Assembly: GCF_016820585.1 (NCBI RefSeq)
Contig: NZ_JADHDX010000005.1
Location: forward strand, 1-64,000
Source: Arthrobacter beigongshangensis
Lineage (GTDB): Bacteria; Bacillota; Bacilli; Bacillales_A; Planococcaceae
Direction: 5' to 3'
Length of the DNA stretch: 64,000 bases
The notes below the pieces were generated by a model. It searched no databases, was not told the DNA's origin, and saw nothing but the letters and a program-made list of their open reading frames with translations. This document shows, in pieces, positions 1-8,451 of this stretch. Position numbers and translations under genes: made by a program. How positions within the stretch are numbered: the first letter of the stretch is position 1; each line of letters begins with the position of its first letter.

Positions 1-466
1 TGTAAAAGCACTTCCGAAAAATCCTTGTTCAATTTTAAAAAGCAGGCTTTTTGGGGGCTAATCATTTATTTCACTATCCTTTTTCTCAAATAGTATTAGC
101 AACTCTTCATTTTTAGAAGTCATTGAGAAGCCAATTCTACTCGTTGCACAGTATCCATTAGTAGTCTTTCTGCTAATCCAAGTTATTTTTATCTTCCTTA
201 GTCTGTTTGGGATTCACCCGATTGCAACAATTGGGATATTGACTGGCTTAATTGGAAGTTTGCTTGATGTCTATAATCCGCTAAGTCTCGCAATTGTCAT
301 GGTAACAAGTGCGATTGCTACATTGACGGTCGGGACATATGGATTAGTCGTTACACTGACGGCAATGGATACCAATCAAAGTCCCTATCGAATCACTTTA
401 AATAATTTACCGTATGCGCTCCTGCTCGGTGGGATAGGAACAATTATTGCCTACATTCTTTTATAA
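1..466 (+). pseudogene. 3' end of a membrane protein, frame-disrupted
   Basis: The 3' part of an unrecognised multi-spanning membrane protein enters from the left edge. From about base 62 to 466 the reading frame encodes hydrophobic segments, including a stretch reading FGIHPIATIGIL and a C-terminal segment near GGIGTIIAYILL. Upstream, the sense-like frame is a different one (WGLIIYFTILF), closed by TAG at 91-93, while the downstream frame has a stop at 59-61 and no ATG, GTG or TTG before 239. The simplest reading is a frameshift around the T-run at 79-86, so the gene is broken or carries a sequencing error. An independent short protein starting at TTG 239 is possible but has no good ribosome binding site. 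The family is not recognised; a transporter C-terminus is a guess. Confidence 0.45.
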
Positions 467-599
467 TCTATTGCTATATTTGGTGAACTGATGATTTCAA
501 TTAATCTCCGCGAAGGCATTTTTCAAGTGCCTGACGTTATTGATAGGATTCTTCCGTTCACCTTAATATATACAAAAAATTTAAGGAGAGATGTTAATC

Positions 600-1682
600 A
601 TGACACAGAATAATCCATTATTTATTGCAGAAAAAGCCTGTCAGACAATTATGAACACATATAGTCCAGCAGAGCTACCACCAGCTAATAGGTGGCATTA
701 TCACCAAAGCGTTTTTTTGTACGGTATGTTGCGTGTTTGGGAAGCAACAGGTAAGCAGGAGTATTTTGATTACACAAAGGCCTATGTTGATAACTTACTA
801 GATGATGAAGGGAATTTTTTGTTTGCTAGGGATGAGCTGGATTCAATTCAAGTAGGTATTTTACTATTTCCTTTGTATGAAGAAACGAAAGATCGAAAAT
901 ATATGGTTGCAGCGAAAAAATTGAGAAATTTACTGAATACAATTAATAAAACATCTGAGGGCGGTTTTTGGCATAAAGATAAATACCCTTATCAAATGTG
1001 GTTAGATGGATTGTTTATGGCGGGGCCATTCATGCTCATGTATGATAAACAATTCCAAGAACCAGAGCTTATTCAATCTGTATTGCTGCAAGAAAAATTA
1101 ATGAGAACACATATGAGAGATCCACAATCTGGCCTTCCGTATCATGCGTGGGATGAGAAGAAAATCCAGCCTTGGGCAAACAAAGAAACAGGATGCTCGC
1201 CAGAATTTTGGGGCCGGTCAGTCGGTTGGTATGGAACAGCACTCATTGATTTATTAGAACAGATAGAAGGACAAAAACATGGTCAGGAAGTGTGGGTCGA
1301 AGAATTACAACGCTTTATCCCTGCAATTGTTTCGCATCAAGATGCAGACTCAGGTTTATGGTATCAAATTGTAGATAAAGGAGACCTTGAGGATAACTGG
1401 TTAGAGTCTTCTTGTTCGGCGTTATTTATCTATACGATTGCAAAAGCATTAAAAGCGGGTTATGTAGAGGATACTTATCAAGAAGTTGTGAAAAAAGCAT
1501 ATAATGGCTTGCTGGAACATATGGTGAAAGTTGATGATCAAAGGCTCGAGTTAAGTGGCATTTGTATCGGAACTTCTGCTGGAGAATATGAGTATTATGT
1601 ATCGCGTCCGACTTCAGAGAATGATTTGCACGGGATGGGTGCTTTTATCTTAGCTTGTATGGCAATACATGATATTTCATGA
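600..1682 (+). CDS. GH105 unsaturated glycuronyl (rhamnogalacturonyl) hydrolase
   Basis: Predicted family 105 glycoside hydrolase of the YteR/YesR type. These cytoplasmic enzymes hydrate the terminal 4,5-unsaturated uronic acid of imported lyase products, releasing 5-keto-4-deoxyuronate. About 360 residues forming an (alpha/alpha)6 barrel is the usual family size. The YPYQMWLDGLFMAGPF segment contains the Asp that serves as catalytic acid (about residue 136), and a second signature reads CSPEFWGRSVGWYG. There is no signal peptide, consistent with intracellular action. The start is placed at ATG 600, which lies about 10 bases after AAGGAG; ATG 591 sits too close to that site. It feeds kduI and kduD directly downstream. 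Substrate choice (rhamnogalacturonan versus oligogalacturonate) cannot be read from sequence. Confidence 0.9.
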   Translation: MTQNNPLFIAEKACQTIMNTYSPAELPPANRWHYHQSVFLYGMLRVWEATGKQEYFDYTKAYVDNLLDDEGNFLFARDELDSIQVGILLFPLYEETKDRKYMVAAKKLRNLLNTINKTSEGGFWHKDKYPYQMWLDGLFMAGPFMLMYDKQFQEPELIQSVLLQEKLMRTHMRDPQSGLPYHAWDEKKIQPWANKETGCSPEFWGRSVGWYGTALIDLLEQIEGQKHGQEVWVEELQRFIPAIVSHQDADSGLWYQIVDKGDLEDNWLESSCSALFIYTIAKALKAGYVEDTYQEVVKKAYNGLLEHMVKVDDQRLELSGICIGTSAGEYEYYVSRPTSENDLHGMGAFILACMAIHDIS

Positions 1683-1774
1683 TAGAACGGCATACTTTTA
1701 GATCGTAACATCAATAACCACATAATCATTTCATTGGGATTGACTCAATTATTCACTATTAAGAGCAAACTAGA

Positions 1775-1804
1775 ATGACATGCCTTGAAAACGCTTACTA
1801 TAAT
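1775..1804 (+). promoter_or_regulatory. Sigma-A promoter with embedded cre
   Basis: A -35 of ATGACA (1775-1780), an 18-base spacer and a perfect -10 TATAAT (1799-1804) precede kdgA. A catabolite-response element, TGAAAACGCTTACT (1786-1799), matches the CcpA consensus TGWAANCGNTNWCA at all but the last base. It occupies the spacer, a position where CcpA would repress. This promoter probably drives kdgA-kdgK-kduI-kduD and perhaps the following two genes. Confidence 0.7.
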
Positions 1805-1825
1805 CTATACAATTAGGTTGAAAGT

Positions 1826-1856
1826 TTTGAAATAACAATCACTGAATTATTTCAAA
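1826..1856 (+). promoter_or_regulatory. Inverted-repeat operator candidate
   Basis: Ten-base perfect arms TTTGAAATAA and TTATTTCAAA with an 11-base spacer lie just after the expected transcription start of the kdgA operon. The left arm continues into AATAACAA, the half-site of the palindromes found inside kdgA and upstream of uxaE. The 15-mer TTGAAATAACAATCA (1827-1841) recurs in reverse complement at 25819-25833. A repressor roadblock site is inferred, with the LacI-family regulator at 7214-8215 the nearest candidate. Confidence 0.45.
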
Positions 1857-1885
1857 CGAAGAAAGTATATATCGGGAGGTTTGTT

Positions 1886-2533
1886 ATGAATAAACTGAAA
1901 GTATTGAATAGGATTACGAGCTGTGGCGTCGTTGCTGTCGTTCGAGCGACTTCAAAAGAAGAAGCGATGAATACCACGGAAGCGTGTATAGAAGGCGGAA
2001 TTACAGGAATTGAAATCACTTTCACCGTGCAAGATGCAGATCAAATCATTCGCGAATTAGCGACTCTTTACCAACAAAATAACAACGTTGTTATTGGGGC
2101 AGGTACAGTTTTAGATGCAATTACGGCGCGAATTGCTATTTTAGCCGGAGCTGAGTTCATCGTCAGTCCAACTTTCGACCAAGAAACTGCTGAGTTATGT
2201 AATCTGTACCAAATTCCTTATATGCCAGGATGTATGACGATTACTGAAATGAAGCAAGCACTTAAATCAGGCGTTGATATTATTAAATTATTCCCTGGAA
2301 ACACATTTGGGCCGGATTGGGTCAAAGGTGTGAAGGCTCCACTCCCACAAGTGAATATTATGCCAACGGGTGGAGTAGATCTGGAAAATGTAGCGCAGTG
2401 GATTAAAAATGGCTGCGTTGCTGTAGGTGTAGGTGGCAGTTTAGTAGCACATGCCAAAACGGGCGAGTTTGAAAAAATGACAATAGACGCAAGAAGGTTT
2501 GTTGAAAAAGTCCAACAAGCTAGAGAGGCGTAA
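1886..2533 (+). CDS. kdgA: 2-keto-3-deoxy-6-phosphogluconate aldolase
   Basis: KDPG/KHG aldolase, a class I aldolase splitting 2-keto-3-deoxy-6-phosphogluconate into pyruvate and glyceraldehyde-3-phosphate, the last step of the uronate/KDG route. The 215-residue length is typical. Visible hallmarks are GIEITF with the general base Glu43, GAGTVLD, SPTF, MPGCMT and KLFPG with Schiff-base Lys134, and the phosphate-binding PTGGV. It has a strong GGGAGG ribosome binding site 6 bases before ATG. It is followed after 2 bases by kdgK, the kinase that makes its substrate, so the two are certainly co-transcribed. The coding region contains an 18-base perfect palindrome (2078-2095). Confidence 0.96.
   Translation: MNKLKVLNRITSCGVVAVVRATSKEEAMNTTEACIEGGITGIEITFTVQDADQIIRELATLYQQNNNVVIGAGTVLDAITARIAILAGAEFIVSPTFDQETAELCNLYQIPYMPGCMTITEMKQALKSGVDIIKLFPGNTFGPDWVKGVKAPLPQVNIMPTGGVDLENVAQWIKNGCVAVGVGGSLVAHAKTGEFEKMTIDARRFVEKVQQAREA
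2078..2095 (+). promoter_or_regulatory. Intragenic LacI-type palindrome within kdgA
   Basis: AATAACAACGTTGTTATT is a perfect 18-base palindrome with the central CG typical of LacI-family operators. It is identical to the core of the palindrome upstream of uxaE (25924-25945). It lies about 190 bases inside kdgA and encodes NNNVVI. An exact match to an intergenic operator inside a gene of the same pathway argues for real regulator binding. Confidence 0.55.
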
Positions 2534-2535
2534 GG

Positions 2536-3549
2536 ATGAAAAAAATAATTACATTTGGAGAAATCTTATTACGTCTTTCTACTAGAATTGGAGTACGGGC
2601 AGTTCAAGCGAATGAGCTAACGATGCACTATGGTGGTGCTGAAGCGAATGTAGCAGTATCATTAGCCAATTTTGGGCATACTGTCCGTTTTGTAAGTAAA
2701 GTGCCGAATAACCAACTCGGTCATGCAGCAGAAAGACATTTGCGCTTGTATGGTGTTGACACAAGTTATGTCTTGCACGGCGGTGAACGCTTAGGCACTT
2801 ACTATTTAGAAAGCGGGGTAGGAGAAAGAAGTGCGCAGGTCGTCTATGACCGGAAATATTCTAGTCTTTCTGAGCTGACAGAAGAGGAAATCGACTTCGA
2901 TGAAATCTTTCAGGGGGTAAACCTTTTTCATGTTTCGGGTATTACACCTGCTTTATCTCCTACCTTACAAGCGCTAACGCTACTTGCGTTACAAAAAGCA
3001 AAAGACCACGGCGTAGTGACAAGCTTTGATTTCAATTATCGTTCAAAACTGTGGAATCAAAAGGAAGCAGCGAATGCTATTAAACCACTTTTACCGTATG
3101 TCGATATTTGTTCTTGCGGTGAATTGGATGCGATTCATTTACTTGAAATTGCCGAGGCTCCTAATTCGCTCAATAAAGAGATGAAGCTGCAATACTATTA
3201 CGAACAAATACAAAAAATGTACCCGAACATTACGTATATGAGTTCAACTTTTCGACAAATAATTTCCGCCTCTGCCAATACCTTACAAGGTAATTTGTTT
3301 GCAGATGGAGTTTTATATCATTCCAAAGAGCATCATATTGAGCCCATTGTCGACCGTGTCGGTGGGGGGGACGCATTTGCCGCAGGCATTTTACATGGAA
3401 TACTAGAGGGGCAATCTCTTGAAAAAACTGTTTCATTTGCAACAGCTGCGTCTGCATTAAAACATACTGTACATGGAGATTGTAATGTCTTTTCGGTAGA
3501 TGAAATTAATGGATTTATTGAAAATGGCTCAGGTCGTATCATTCGTTAG
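2536..3549 (+). CDS. kdgK: 2-keto-3-deoxygluconate kinase
   Basis: PfkB-family sugar kinase phosphorylating 2-keto-3-deoxygluconate (KDG) to KDPG in the cytoplasm. Family signs are the N-terminal GEILLRLS, the GGAEANVAVSLANFG substrate/lid motif, and the C-terminal DRVGGGDAFAAGILHG with catalytic base Asp279 and its anion hole. The 337-residue length fits. The specific KDG assignment rests on position: it is 2 bases after kdgA and upstream of kduI and kduD, which produce KDG from unsaturated uronates. The ribosome binding site GAGAGG overlaps the end of kdgA, suggesting translational coupling. Confidence 0.93.
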   Translation: MKKIITFGEILLRLSTRIGVRAVQANELTMHYGGAEANVAVSLANFGHTVRFVSKVPNNQLGHAAERHLRLYGVDTSYVLHGGERLGTYYLESGVGERSAQVVYDRKYSSLSELTEEEIDFDEIFQGVNLFHVSGITPALSPTLQALTLLALQKAKDHGVVTSFDFNYRSKLWNQKEAANAIKPLLPYVDICSCGELDAIHLLEIAEAPNSLNKEMKLQYYYEQIQKMYPNITYMSSTFRQIISASANTLQGNLFADGVLYHSKEHHIEPIVDRVGGGDAFAAGILHGILEGQSLEKTVSFATAASALKHTVHGDCNVFSVDEINGFIENGSGRIIR

Positions 3550-3590
3550 GTTGAAGGATTAAAAGGACTTATCCAATAGGAGGATGGAAA

Positions 3591-4421
3591 ATGGAAACAC
3601 GTTATGCAAATCACCCAGAAGAAATAAAGAGATACAATACAGATGAATTGAGAAAACATTTTCTTGTCGAAACACTTTTTGAAGCTGGAAAAGTTCATTT
3701 AACGTATACGCACGTAGACAGAATGATTTTTGGTGGCGTGACACCGACGAATGAGGAGTTAACAATTAAGCTAGATAAGGAGCTAGGGGTTACTTATTTC
3801 CTTGAACGCCGTGAACTAGGCATTATTAATATTGGTGGAGAAGGCTCTGTCATCTTAGATGGTGAGGAGTACCAAATGGTTGGTCGAGACGGATTATATG
3901 TGGGGAGAGGAACAAAAGAAGTGTTATTCCGTTCTAAGGACGCGAGTAATCCTGCGAAGTTTTACATTAACTCTGCTCCGGCACATCATACGTACCCAAC
4001 GGTGAAAATTGATATTAATAATATTAAACCGCTTGAAATGGGTGAGCCAGGTACGTTAAATGTCCGCAAAATTTATCAATATGTTCACCCGAATAATTGT
4101 GAAAGCTGCCAACTACAAATGGGCTTAACAATGTTGCAGGCTGGAAGTGTTTGGAATACAATGCCTTGCCATACGCATGAGCGTCGGATGGAAGTTTACT
4201 TATACTTCGATATGGAACCAGAAACAAGAGTATTCCACTTCATGGGTGAACCAGATGAAACGAGACATTTAGTCATGAAAAATGAACAAGCGGCTATTTC
4301 ACCAAGCTGGTCGATTCATACTGGAACTGCAACGAGTAACTATACATTTATTTGGGGCATGTGCGGAGAGAACATCACATATGACGATATGGACCATGTC
4401 GCGATGGCAGATTTGAGATAA
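3591..4421 (+). CDS. kduI: 5-dehydro-4-deoxy-D-glucuronate isomerase
   Basis: KduI is a cupin-fold zinc isomerase converting 5-keto-4-deoxyuronate (from GH105 or oligogalacturonate lyase) to 2,5-diketo-3-deoxygluconate. The 276-residue length is the family's usual size. The metal site is visible in MPCHTHERRMEVYLYF (His194, His196, Glu201), with a later His in WSIHTGTATSNYTFIWGM. AGGAGG lies 7 bases before ATG. It is immediately followed by kduD, the next enzyme in the pathway. Confidence 0.96.
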   Translation: METRYANHPEEIKRYNTDELRKHFLVETLFEAGKVHLTYTHVDRMIFGGVTPTNEELTIKLDKELGVTYFLERRELGIINIGGEGSVILDGEEYQMVGRDGLYVGRGTKEVLFRSKDASNPAKFYINSAPAHHTYPTVKIDINNIKPLEMGEPGTLNVRKIYQYVHPNNCESCQLQMGLTMLQAGSVWNTMPCHTHERRMEVYLYFDMEPETRVFHFMGEPDETRHLVMKNEQAAISPSWSIHTGTATSNYTFIWGMCGENITYDDMDHVAMADLR

Positions 4422-4450
4422 AACAAAGTTAATTAGGGAGGACTATACGC

Positions 4451-5233
4451 ATGACGAATCAGTTAAATGAATTCTCACTAGATTTTTTCTCTTTGGCAGG
4501 CAAGGTTGCCATTGTAACTGGTGGAAACAAAGGATTAGGTCAAGGGTATGCAGTTGCACTTGCTAAAGCGGGTGCAGATCTCTTCATTGTGACCCATGGC
4601 GATGAGTGGGATGAAACGCGAGCGTTAATCGAACAACAAGGACGTAGAGTTGAGTTTTTCCAGGCGGACTTGACTGATAGAGAAAAAGTGAAAGAATTAG
4701 TTGCTAAATGTCAAGAAGTCTATGGACAAGTGGATATTTTAGTCAACAACGCCGGAACAATTCGACGCGCTCCACTACTTGAATACAAGGGTGAAGATTG
4801 GGATGCAGTAATGGAACTCAATCTCAATTCCATGTTTTTCTTAAGTCAGGAAGTTGCTCACTTAATGGTTAAACAAAAGAGTGGTAAAATCATTAATATT
4901 GCTTCTATGCTATCATTCCAAGGTGGGAAGTTTGTTCCTCCTTATACAGCGAGTAAGCACGGTGTTGTAGGCTTAACGAAAGCATTCACCAATGAATTGG
5001 CGGAACACGGAATTCAAGTAAATGCGATTGCACCTGGCTATGTAAAAACAGCAAATACTGCACCGATTCGTGCAGATGAAAAACGTAATAGTGAAATATT
5101 AGCACGCATACCAGCAGGGCGTTGGGCAGACCCAGCAGACTTAATGGGAACTGTCGTCTTCTTAGCAAGTAAGGCGTCTGATTATATGAATGGCTCCATC
5201 ATTGCTGTCGATGGCGGATGGTTGTCGAGATAA
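4451..5233 (+). CDS. kduD: 2-deoxy-D-gluconate/2-keto-3-deoxygluconate dehydrogenase
   Basis: Short-chain dehydrogenase reducing 2,5-diketo-3-deoxygluconate to KDG with NAD(P)H. It shows the Rossmann motif TGGNKGLGQG (residues 24-32), NNAG (99-102) and the catalytic Ser152, Tyr165 and Lys169 (YTASK). The 260-residue length is typical. The ribosome binding site AGGGAGGA precedes ATG by 10 bases. The assignment over other SDRs rests on placement between kduI and the KDG kinase/aldolase genes and on a KduD-like N-terminus (DFFSLAGKVAIVTGG). Confidence 0.93.
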   Translation: MTNQLNEFSLDFFSLAGKVAIVTGGNKGLGQGYAVALAKAGADLFIVTHGDEWDETRALIEQQGRRVEFFQADLTDREKVKELVAKCQEVYGQVDILVNNAGTIRRAPLLEYKGEDWDAVMELNLNSMFFLSQEVAHLMVKQKSGKIINIASMLSFQGGKFVPPYTASKHGVVGLTKAFTNELAEHGIQVNAIAPGYVKTANTAPIRADEKRNSEILARIPAGRWADPADLMGTVVFLASKASDYMNGSIIAVDGGWLSR

Positions 5234-5243
5234 TATTTTTCAA

Positions 5244-5276
5244 ATACGCCGTATCACTGGCAGTGATACGGCGTAT
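5244..5276 (+). terminator. Perfect 15-bp hairpin after kduD
   Basis: Arms ATACGCCGTATCACT and AGTGATACGGCGTAT form a perfect 15-base-pair stem with a three-base loop. It is not followed by a T-run and the next gene starts 33 bases later. It may be an attenuating terminator, an mRNA-stabilising 3' end or a small repeat. Confidence 0.5.
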
Positions 5277-5309
5277 TGCGTATATAAAACTAGTAAAGAG
5301 GGGATAATC

Positions 5310-6155
5310 ATGGAATTGAATTTAGGAATACGTGCACATGATATTGAAAATCAGACGACAATAGAGGGGTTAGTAGAAGAAATTGCAGGCAAGGGACTAA
5401 CATCTGTGCAGCTAGCGCTAGGTAAATCCTTTACAGAGATGAATACGAGTGTTGGCAGTTTAAGTCCTGGCTTTGCTCGCCATATCGGGGATGAATTTCG
5501 GAAGAAAGATGTTCAAATAGCTGTGTTAGGCTGCTATATTCACATGATCCATCCTGACAAAGACAAAAGAAAACAAGAATTGGATCGATTTAAAGAGCAT
5601 ATTCGCTTTGCAAGAGATTTTGGTTGTAGTATTGTTGGTACTGAAACCGGAAATGTCTATGAAAAGACAGGCTATACGGTAGACAATTACGAAGAACAAC
5701 CTTTTCTAGAAGTAGTAGAGAGCGTTAGCGAATTGGTGGCAGAAGCGGAGAAATTTGGTGTCATTGTTGCTATAGAAGGAGGCATTAATCATCCTGTTCA
5801 TTCTCCGCAAGTATTAAAAAGACTATTGGATAGCATTGATTCGCCAAATCTTCAAGTCATCTTTGATCCGGCAAATTTCTTGAATCCGACAAACTATCAT
5901 AGGCAAGAAGAAGTTTTTCAAGAAGCAATGGACCTTTTTGGCGATCGAATGGTCATTATGCATGCCAAAGATTTTATCATTGAAGACGATTGGATCAAAA
6001 TGGTTCCAGTAGGTACAGGACTACTAAATTATGATGCAATCTTCAAATTAATAAAGCCGAAAAAACCGTATATCAATGTATTGTTGGAGAACACAAGAGA
6101 GCCTTATATTAATGATAGCATTGCGTTTTTAAAGGAGAAATACAAACAGGCTTAA
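5310..6155 (+). CDS. Sugar phosphate isomerase/epimerase, TIM-barrel (AP endonuclease 2 family)
   Basis: A 281-residue TIM-barrel protein of the xylose isomerase-like/AP endonuclease 2 superfamily. These metal-dependent enzymes isomerise, epimerise or cleave sugars. Likely metal ligands sit in AIEGGINHP, VIFDPANFLNPTNYH and VIMHAKDF, followed by VPVGTGLLNYDAIF. The start is ATG 5310, preceded by GAGGGG; the frame stays open upstream into kduD but has no better start. Being downstream of kduD suggests a role in uronate or related sugar-acid metabolism. The precise reaction is not known. Confidence 0.8.
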   Translation: MELNLGIRAHDIENQTTIEGLVEEIAGKGLTSVQLALGKSFTEMNTSVGSLSPGFARHIGDEFRKKDVQIAVLGCYIHMIHPDKDKRKQELDRFKEHIRFARDFGCSIVGTETGNVYEKTGYTVDNYEEQPFLEVVESVSELVAEAEKFGVIVAIEGGINHPVHSPQVLKRLLDSIDSPNLQVIFDPANFLNPTNYHRQEEVFQEAMDLFGDRMVIMHAKDFIIEDDWIKMVPVGTGLLNYDAIFKLIKPKKPYINVLLENTREPYINDSIAFLKEKYKQA

Positions 6156-6174
6156 CATAGGGGAGGGAAGTTAT

Positions 6175-6984
6175 ATGGATAAAAAACTGCGTGATGACAT
6201 TTTTCAGCATGCAAAGGAATGGGTCTTACAAGCTGGTGAAACCATTCGTACAAAAATTAATGATCCACTCATTATTGATACGAAATCTAACCCAAAAGAT
6301 CTTGTTACGACGATGGATAAAGAAACGGAATATTTTTTAGCTACAAATATCAAAAAAACGTATCCGCATCATCTGTTGTTTAGTGAAGAAGGCTATGGAG
6401 ATGATGTCACATCATTGGATGGAGTTGTATGGATTGTTGATCCAATAGATGGCACAATGAACTTTGTACAGCAAAAAAGGAATTTTGCTATTTCCATCGG
6501 TATCTTTCACCAAGGCATTGGTGAGATTGGCTTTGTTTACGATGTCATGGCTGATATTCTGTATAGTGCTAAAAGAAATGAAGGAGCTTATAAAAACGAT
6601 GTGAAGCTGCCAACTTTAAAGCCACAACTTTTGCTTGAAGAAGCGATGCTTGGTTTCAATCATCATTGGCTATGCGAGAATAGTGTCATGGATGAGCGGA
6701 TTATGCAGCAGTTGGTCAAGAAAATACGGGGCTCAAGAACTTATGGTTCAGCAGCTTTAAAGCTTGCCTATGTTGCGGAAGGAATTATAGATGGTTATTT
6801 AACAATGAATCTTGCTCCATGGGATATAGCAGGCGGCATTATTCTTGTGAATGAAGTAGGTGGTGTCACAACAGATTTAGATGGAGCCCACATCACACTG
6901 TTGACAAACGAATCTACATTAACCTGTCATCCAGCCGTTCAGCAGGAAATCATTCAAGAGTATTTGCGACAAGGCAAAAAATAA
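6175..6984 (+). CDS. Inositol monophosphatase family phosphatase
   Basis: A 269-residue magnesium-dependent phosphatase of the FIG superfamily. Metal-site motifs are SEEGYG (Glu71), DPIDGTMNF (Asp89, Asp92) and the C-terminal WDIAGGIILVNEVGG. Members dephosphorylate myo-inositol-1-phosphate, histidinol phosphate, sugar phosphates or PAP. The substrate cannot be decided here; as the last gene of the kdu operon it may dephosphorylate a sugar-acid phosphate. AGGGGAGGG lies close before ATG, and a terminator follows. Confidence 0.88.
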   Translation: MDKKLRDDIFQHAKEWVLQAGETIRTKINDPLIIDTKSNPKDLVTTMDKETEYFLATNIKKTYPHHLLFSEEGYGDDVTSLDGVVWIVDPIDGTMNFVQQKRNFAISIGIFHQGIGEIGFVYDVMADILYSAKRNEGAYKNDVKLPTLKPQLLLEEAMLGFNHHWLCENSVMDERIMQQLVKKIRGSRTYGSAALKLAYVAEGIIDGYLTMNLAPWDIAGGIILVNEVGGVTTDLDGAHITLLTNESTLTCHPAVQQEIIQEYLRQGKK

Positions 6985-7009
6985 TCATGGACATTAATAC
7001 CGAGAGGGC

Positions 7010-7055
7010 AGGTGTGGTTAGAAATGACTTCGTCATTCCTAGTCACACCTTTTTT
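7010..7055 (+). terminator. Terminator of the kdu operon
   Basis: AGGTGTG (7010-7016) pairs with CACACCT (7044-7050), with an inner GAATGAC/GTCATTC-type stem, and is followed by TTTTT. This is a good rho-independent terminator after the phosphatase gene. Confidence 0.8.
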
Positions 7056-7057
7056 CG

Positions 7058-7213
7058 GTCTGCTTATTGTGAATAATTGCCTTTCGCGGCCCCGGCCCTA
7101 CACATCAAGATACATCGTTAATGGTATAGTAGTAGTTCAATCCAAAGTGAATCAAAACCAAACTGTAAGCAGAGTGCCAAGTATATGAATAAATTTCACC
7201 TGTTTATTAATAG
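7058..7213 (+). repeat. Degenerate interspersed repeat, copy 1
   Basis: Non-coding sequence sharing blocks with 28756-28900 and 53108-53226: an A/T-rich block resembling GGTTATTGTATAGTAG, then CGTTCAATCCAAAG, then an AGTTAATCAACA-like end (about 7211-7224). Similarity is patchy, so this looks like an old repeat family. Confidence 0.45.
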
Positions 7214-8215
7214 TCAATCAACAAGTATATTTTTATTAACTGCACAACTGGCTCTTTCATTTAGAATAGGAGTTAGTTTCTTAACAAGGGGCTGTACTTC
7301 CTTCTCTTCAATGAACTGGATAATGGTTGTAACAATTTCAGCCGCCAGCGTATCAACCGGTACACCAATACAGGTTAATGGGATTTCAATATCGGCCATT
7401 TGGGGAATATTATCATAACTAATAATGGAGATATCTTCAGGAATTTGTAGGTTTCTCTCCTTAATGCCCCGAATAATGCCACCACTAATATCAAAGCTCC
7501 CCCCCACAATCGCTGTAGGGTGAGTAGAATTGGCAAGAGTTTTTAAGGTTGCGAGATAACCATCGTATGCATTCAGTCCAGCTGTATCGATTAACTGATC
7601 ATTGTCTCCTGGCAAACCAAATAGTGTCATTGCTTTCTTAAATCCATTGTATTTCTCGATTTGCATTGGGTCAGTAGATGATAAGTCTCCGATATAAACG
7701 ATATTTGTATGACCTAATTGAGTTAAGTAATGCACCGCTTCATACATGGCTTGCTCATGATTCGCATCAATTATCGGATAAGGGGAGTTTTCTTTACCTG
7801 CAACTCCATAGGAAAGCAATGGAATTGAACTTGTATCAATAGATATATCCGTATTCTCTTCAAATAAAATGATGCCATCTGTTTGAAATCTTTTAAATGT
7901 ATCTAAAGCTATTTGTACAGGATCGACAGAAAGAATCATGGAATAGGGTGTTGCGTTAATCTTATCACTAATTTTTGTCACCAATGTTGATAGGACAACT
8001 CGTTCAATTGTTGGCCAAATGAGTCCGATAATTCTCGTTTGTTTAGAAGCAAGTCTTTGTGCGGCAAAATTAGGCTCGTAACCTAATTCTTTTGCAATCT
8101 CGACGATTCTTCTTTTCGTATCTTCCCTAACTAAGGGACTATTATTTAATGCCTTTGACACAGTGGAATAACTCACTTTGGCAACTTTCGCAATATCTTT
8201 GATTGTTATGTTCAA
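7214..8215 (-). CDS. LacI-family transcriptional regulator (KdgR-like role)
   Basis: A 333-residue LacI/GalR repressor. The N-terminal helix-turn-helix reads IKDIAKVAKVSYSTVSKALN, followed by the hinge (NFAAQRLASKQT) and a periplasmic-binding-protein-like effector domain from about residue 60. It is divergent from the oligosaccharide transporter and convergent with the kdu operon. A central-CG palindrome-like site and a cre lie in its own upstream region. It is the best candidate to bind the AATAACAACGTTGTTATT sites in kdgA and before uxaE. The effector is probably a KDG-pathway intermediate, by analogy with Bacillus KdgR; this is inference. Confidence 0.9.
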   Translation of the reverse strand: MNITIKDIAKVAKVSYSTVSKALNNSPLVREDTKRRIVEIAKELGYEPNFAAQRLASKQTRIIGLIWPTIERVVLSTLVTKISDKINATPYSMILSVDPVQIALDTFKRFQTDGIILFEENTDISIDTSSIPLLSYGVAGKENSPYPIIDANHEQAMYEAVHYLTQLGHTNIVYIGDLSSTDPMQIEKYNGFKKAMTLFGLPGDNDQLIDTAGLNAYDGYLATLKTLANSTHPTAIVGGSFDISGGIIRGIKERNLQIPEDISIISYDNIPQMADIEIPLTCIGVPVDTLAAEIVTTIIQFIEEKEVQPLVKKLTPILNERASCAVNKNILVD

Positions 8216-8263
8216 AATTCATCACCTATTTCGATATGTAGTATGTATTCTAATGTACCATAT

Positions 8264-8281
8264 AATAACAACGTTTTCATT
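8264..8281 (+). promoter_or_regulatory. Degenerate LacI-type operator
   Basis: AATAACAACGTTTTCATT matches the perfect palindrome AATAACAACGTTGTTATT at 16 of 18 positions. It lies between the LacI regulator gene and the divergent transporter gene, suggesting autoregulation and transporter control. Confidence 0.5.
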
Positions 8282-8325
8282 GTTGAAGCAAATTACAGAT
8301 ATAAAGAATAATCAGTATGTTATTA

Positions 8326-8339
8326 TGGAAGCGTTTTCA
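8326..8339 (-). promoter_or_regulatory. cre (CcpA) site
   Basis: On the minus strand this reads TGAAAACGCTTCCA, one mismatch from the cre consensus. It sits in the divergent region between the regulator and the ytcQ-like gene, so both could be under carbon catabolite control. Confidence 0.6.
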
Positions 8340-8451
8340 CCTTGATGTGAATGGGTTTGCGGGGAGTATAAGAAATTGATTATATACGATATACGCACTC
8401 GTAACTTATGCTAAATGTGCAGTAAAAATAGAAGAAGGGGTGTTTGTGAAT

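Noticed and set aside
5190..5309. N-terminal extension of the TIM-barrel protein into kduD
   Set aside because: The extension reads through the 15-bp hairpin and overlaps kduD; ATG 5310 has a proper ribosome binding site and gives the family-typical length.
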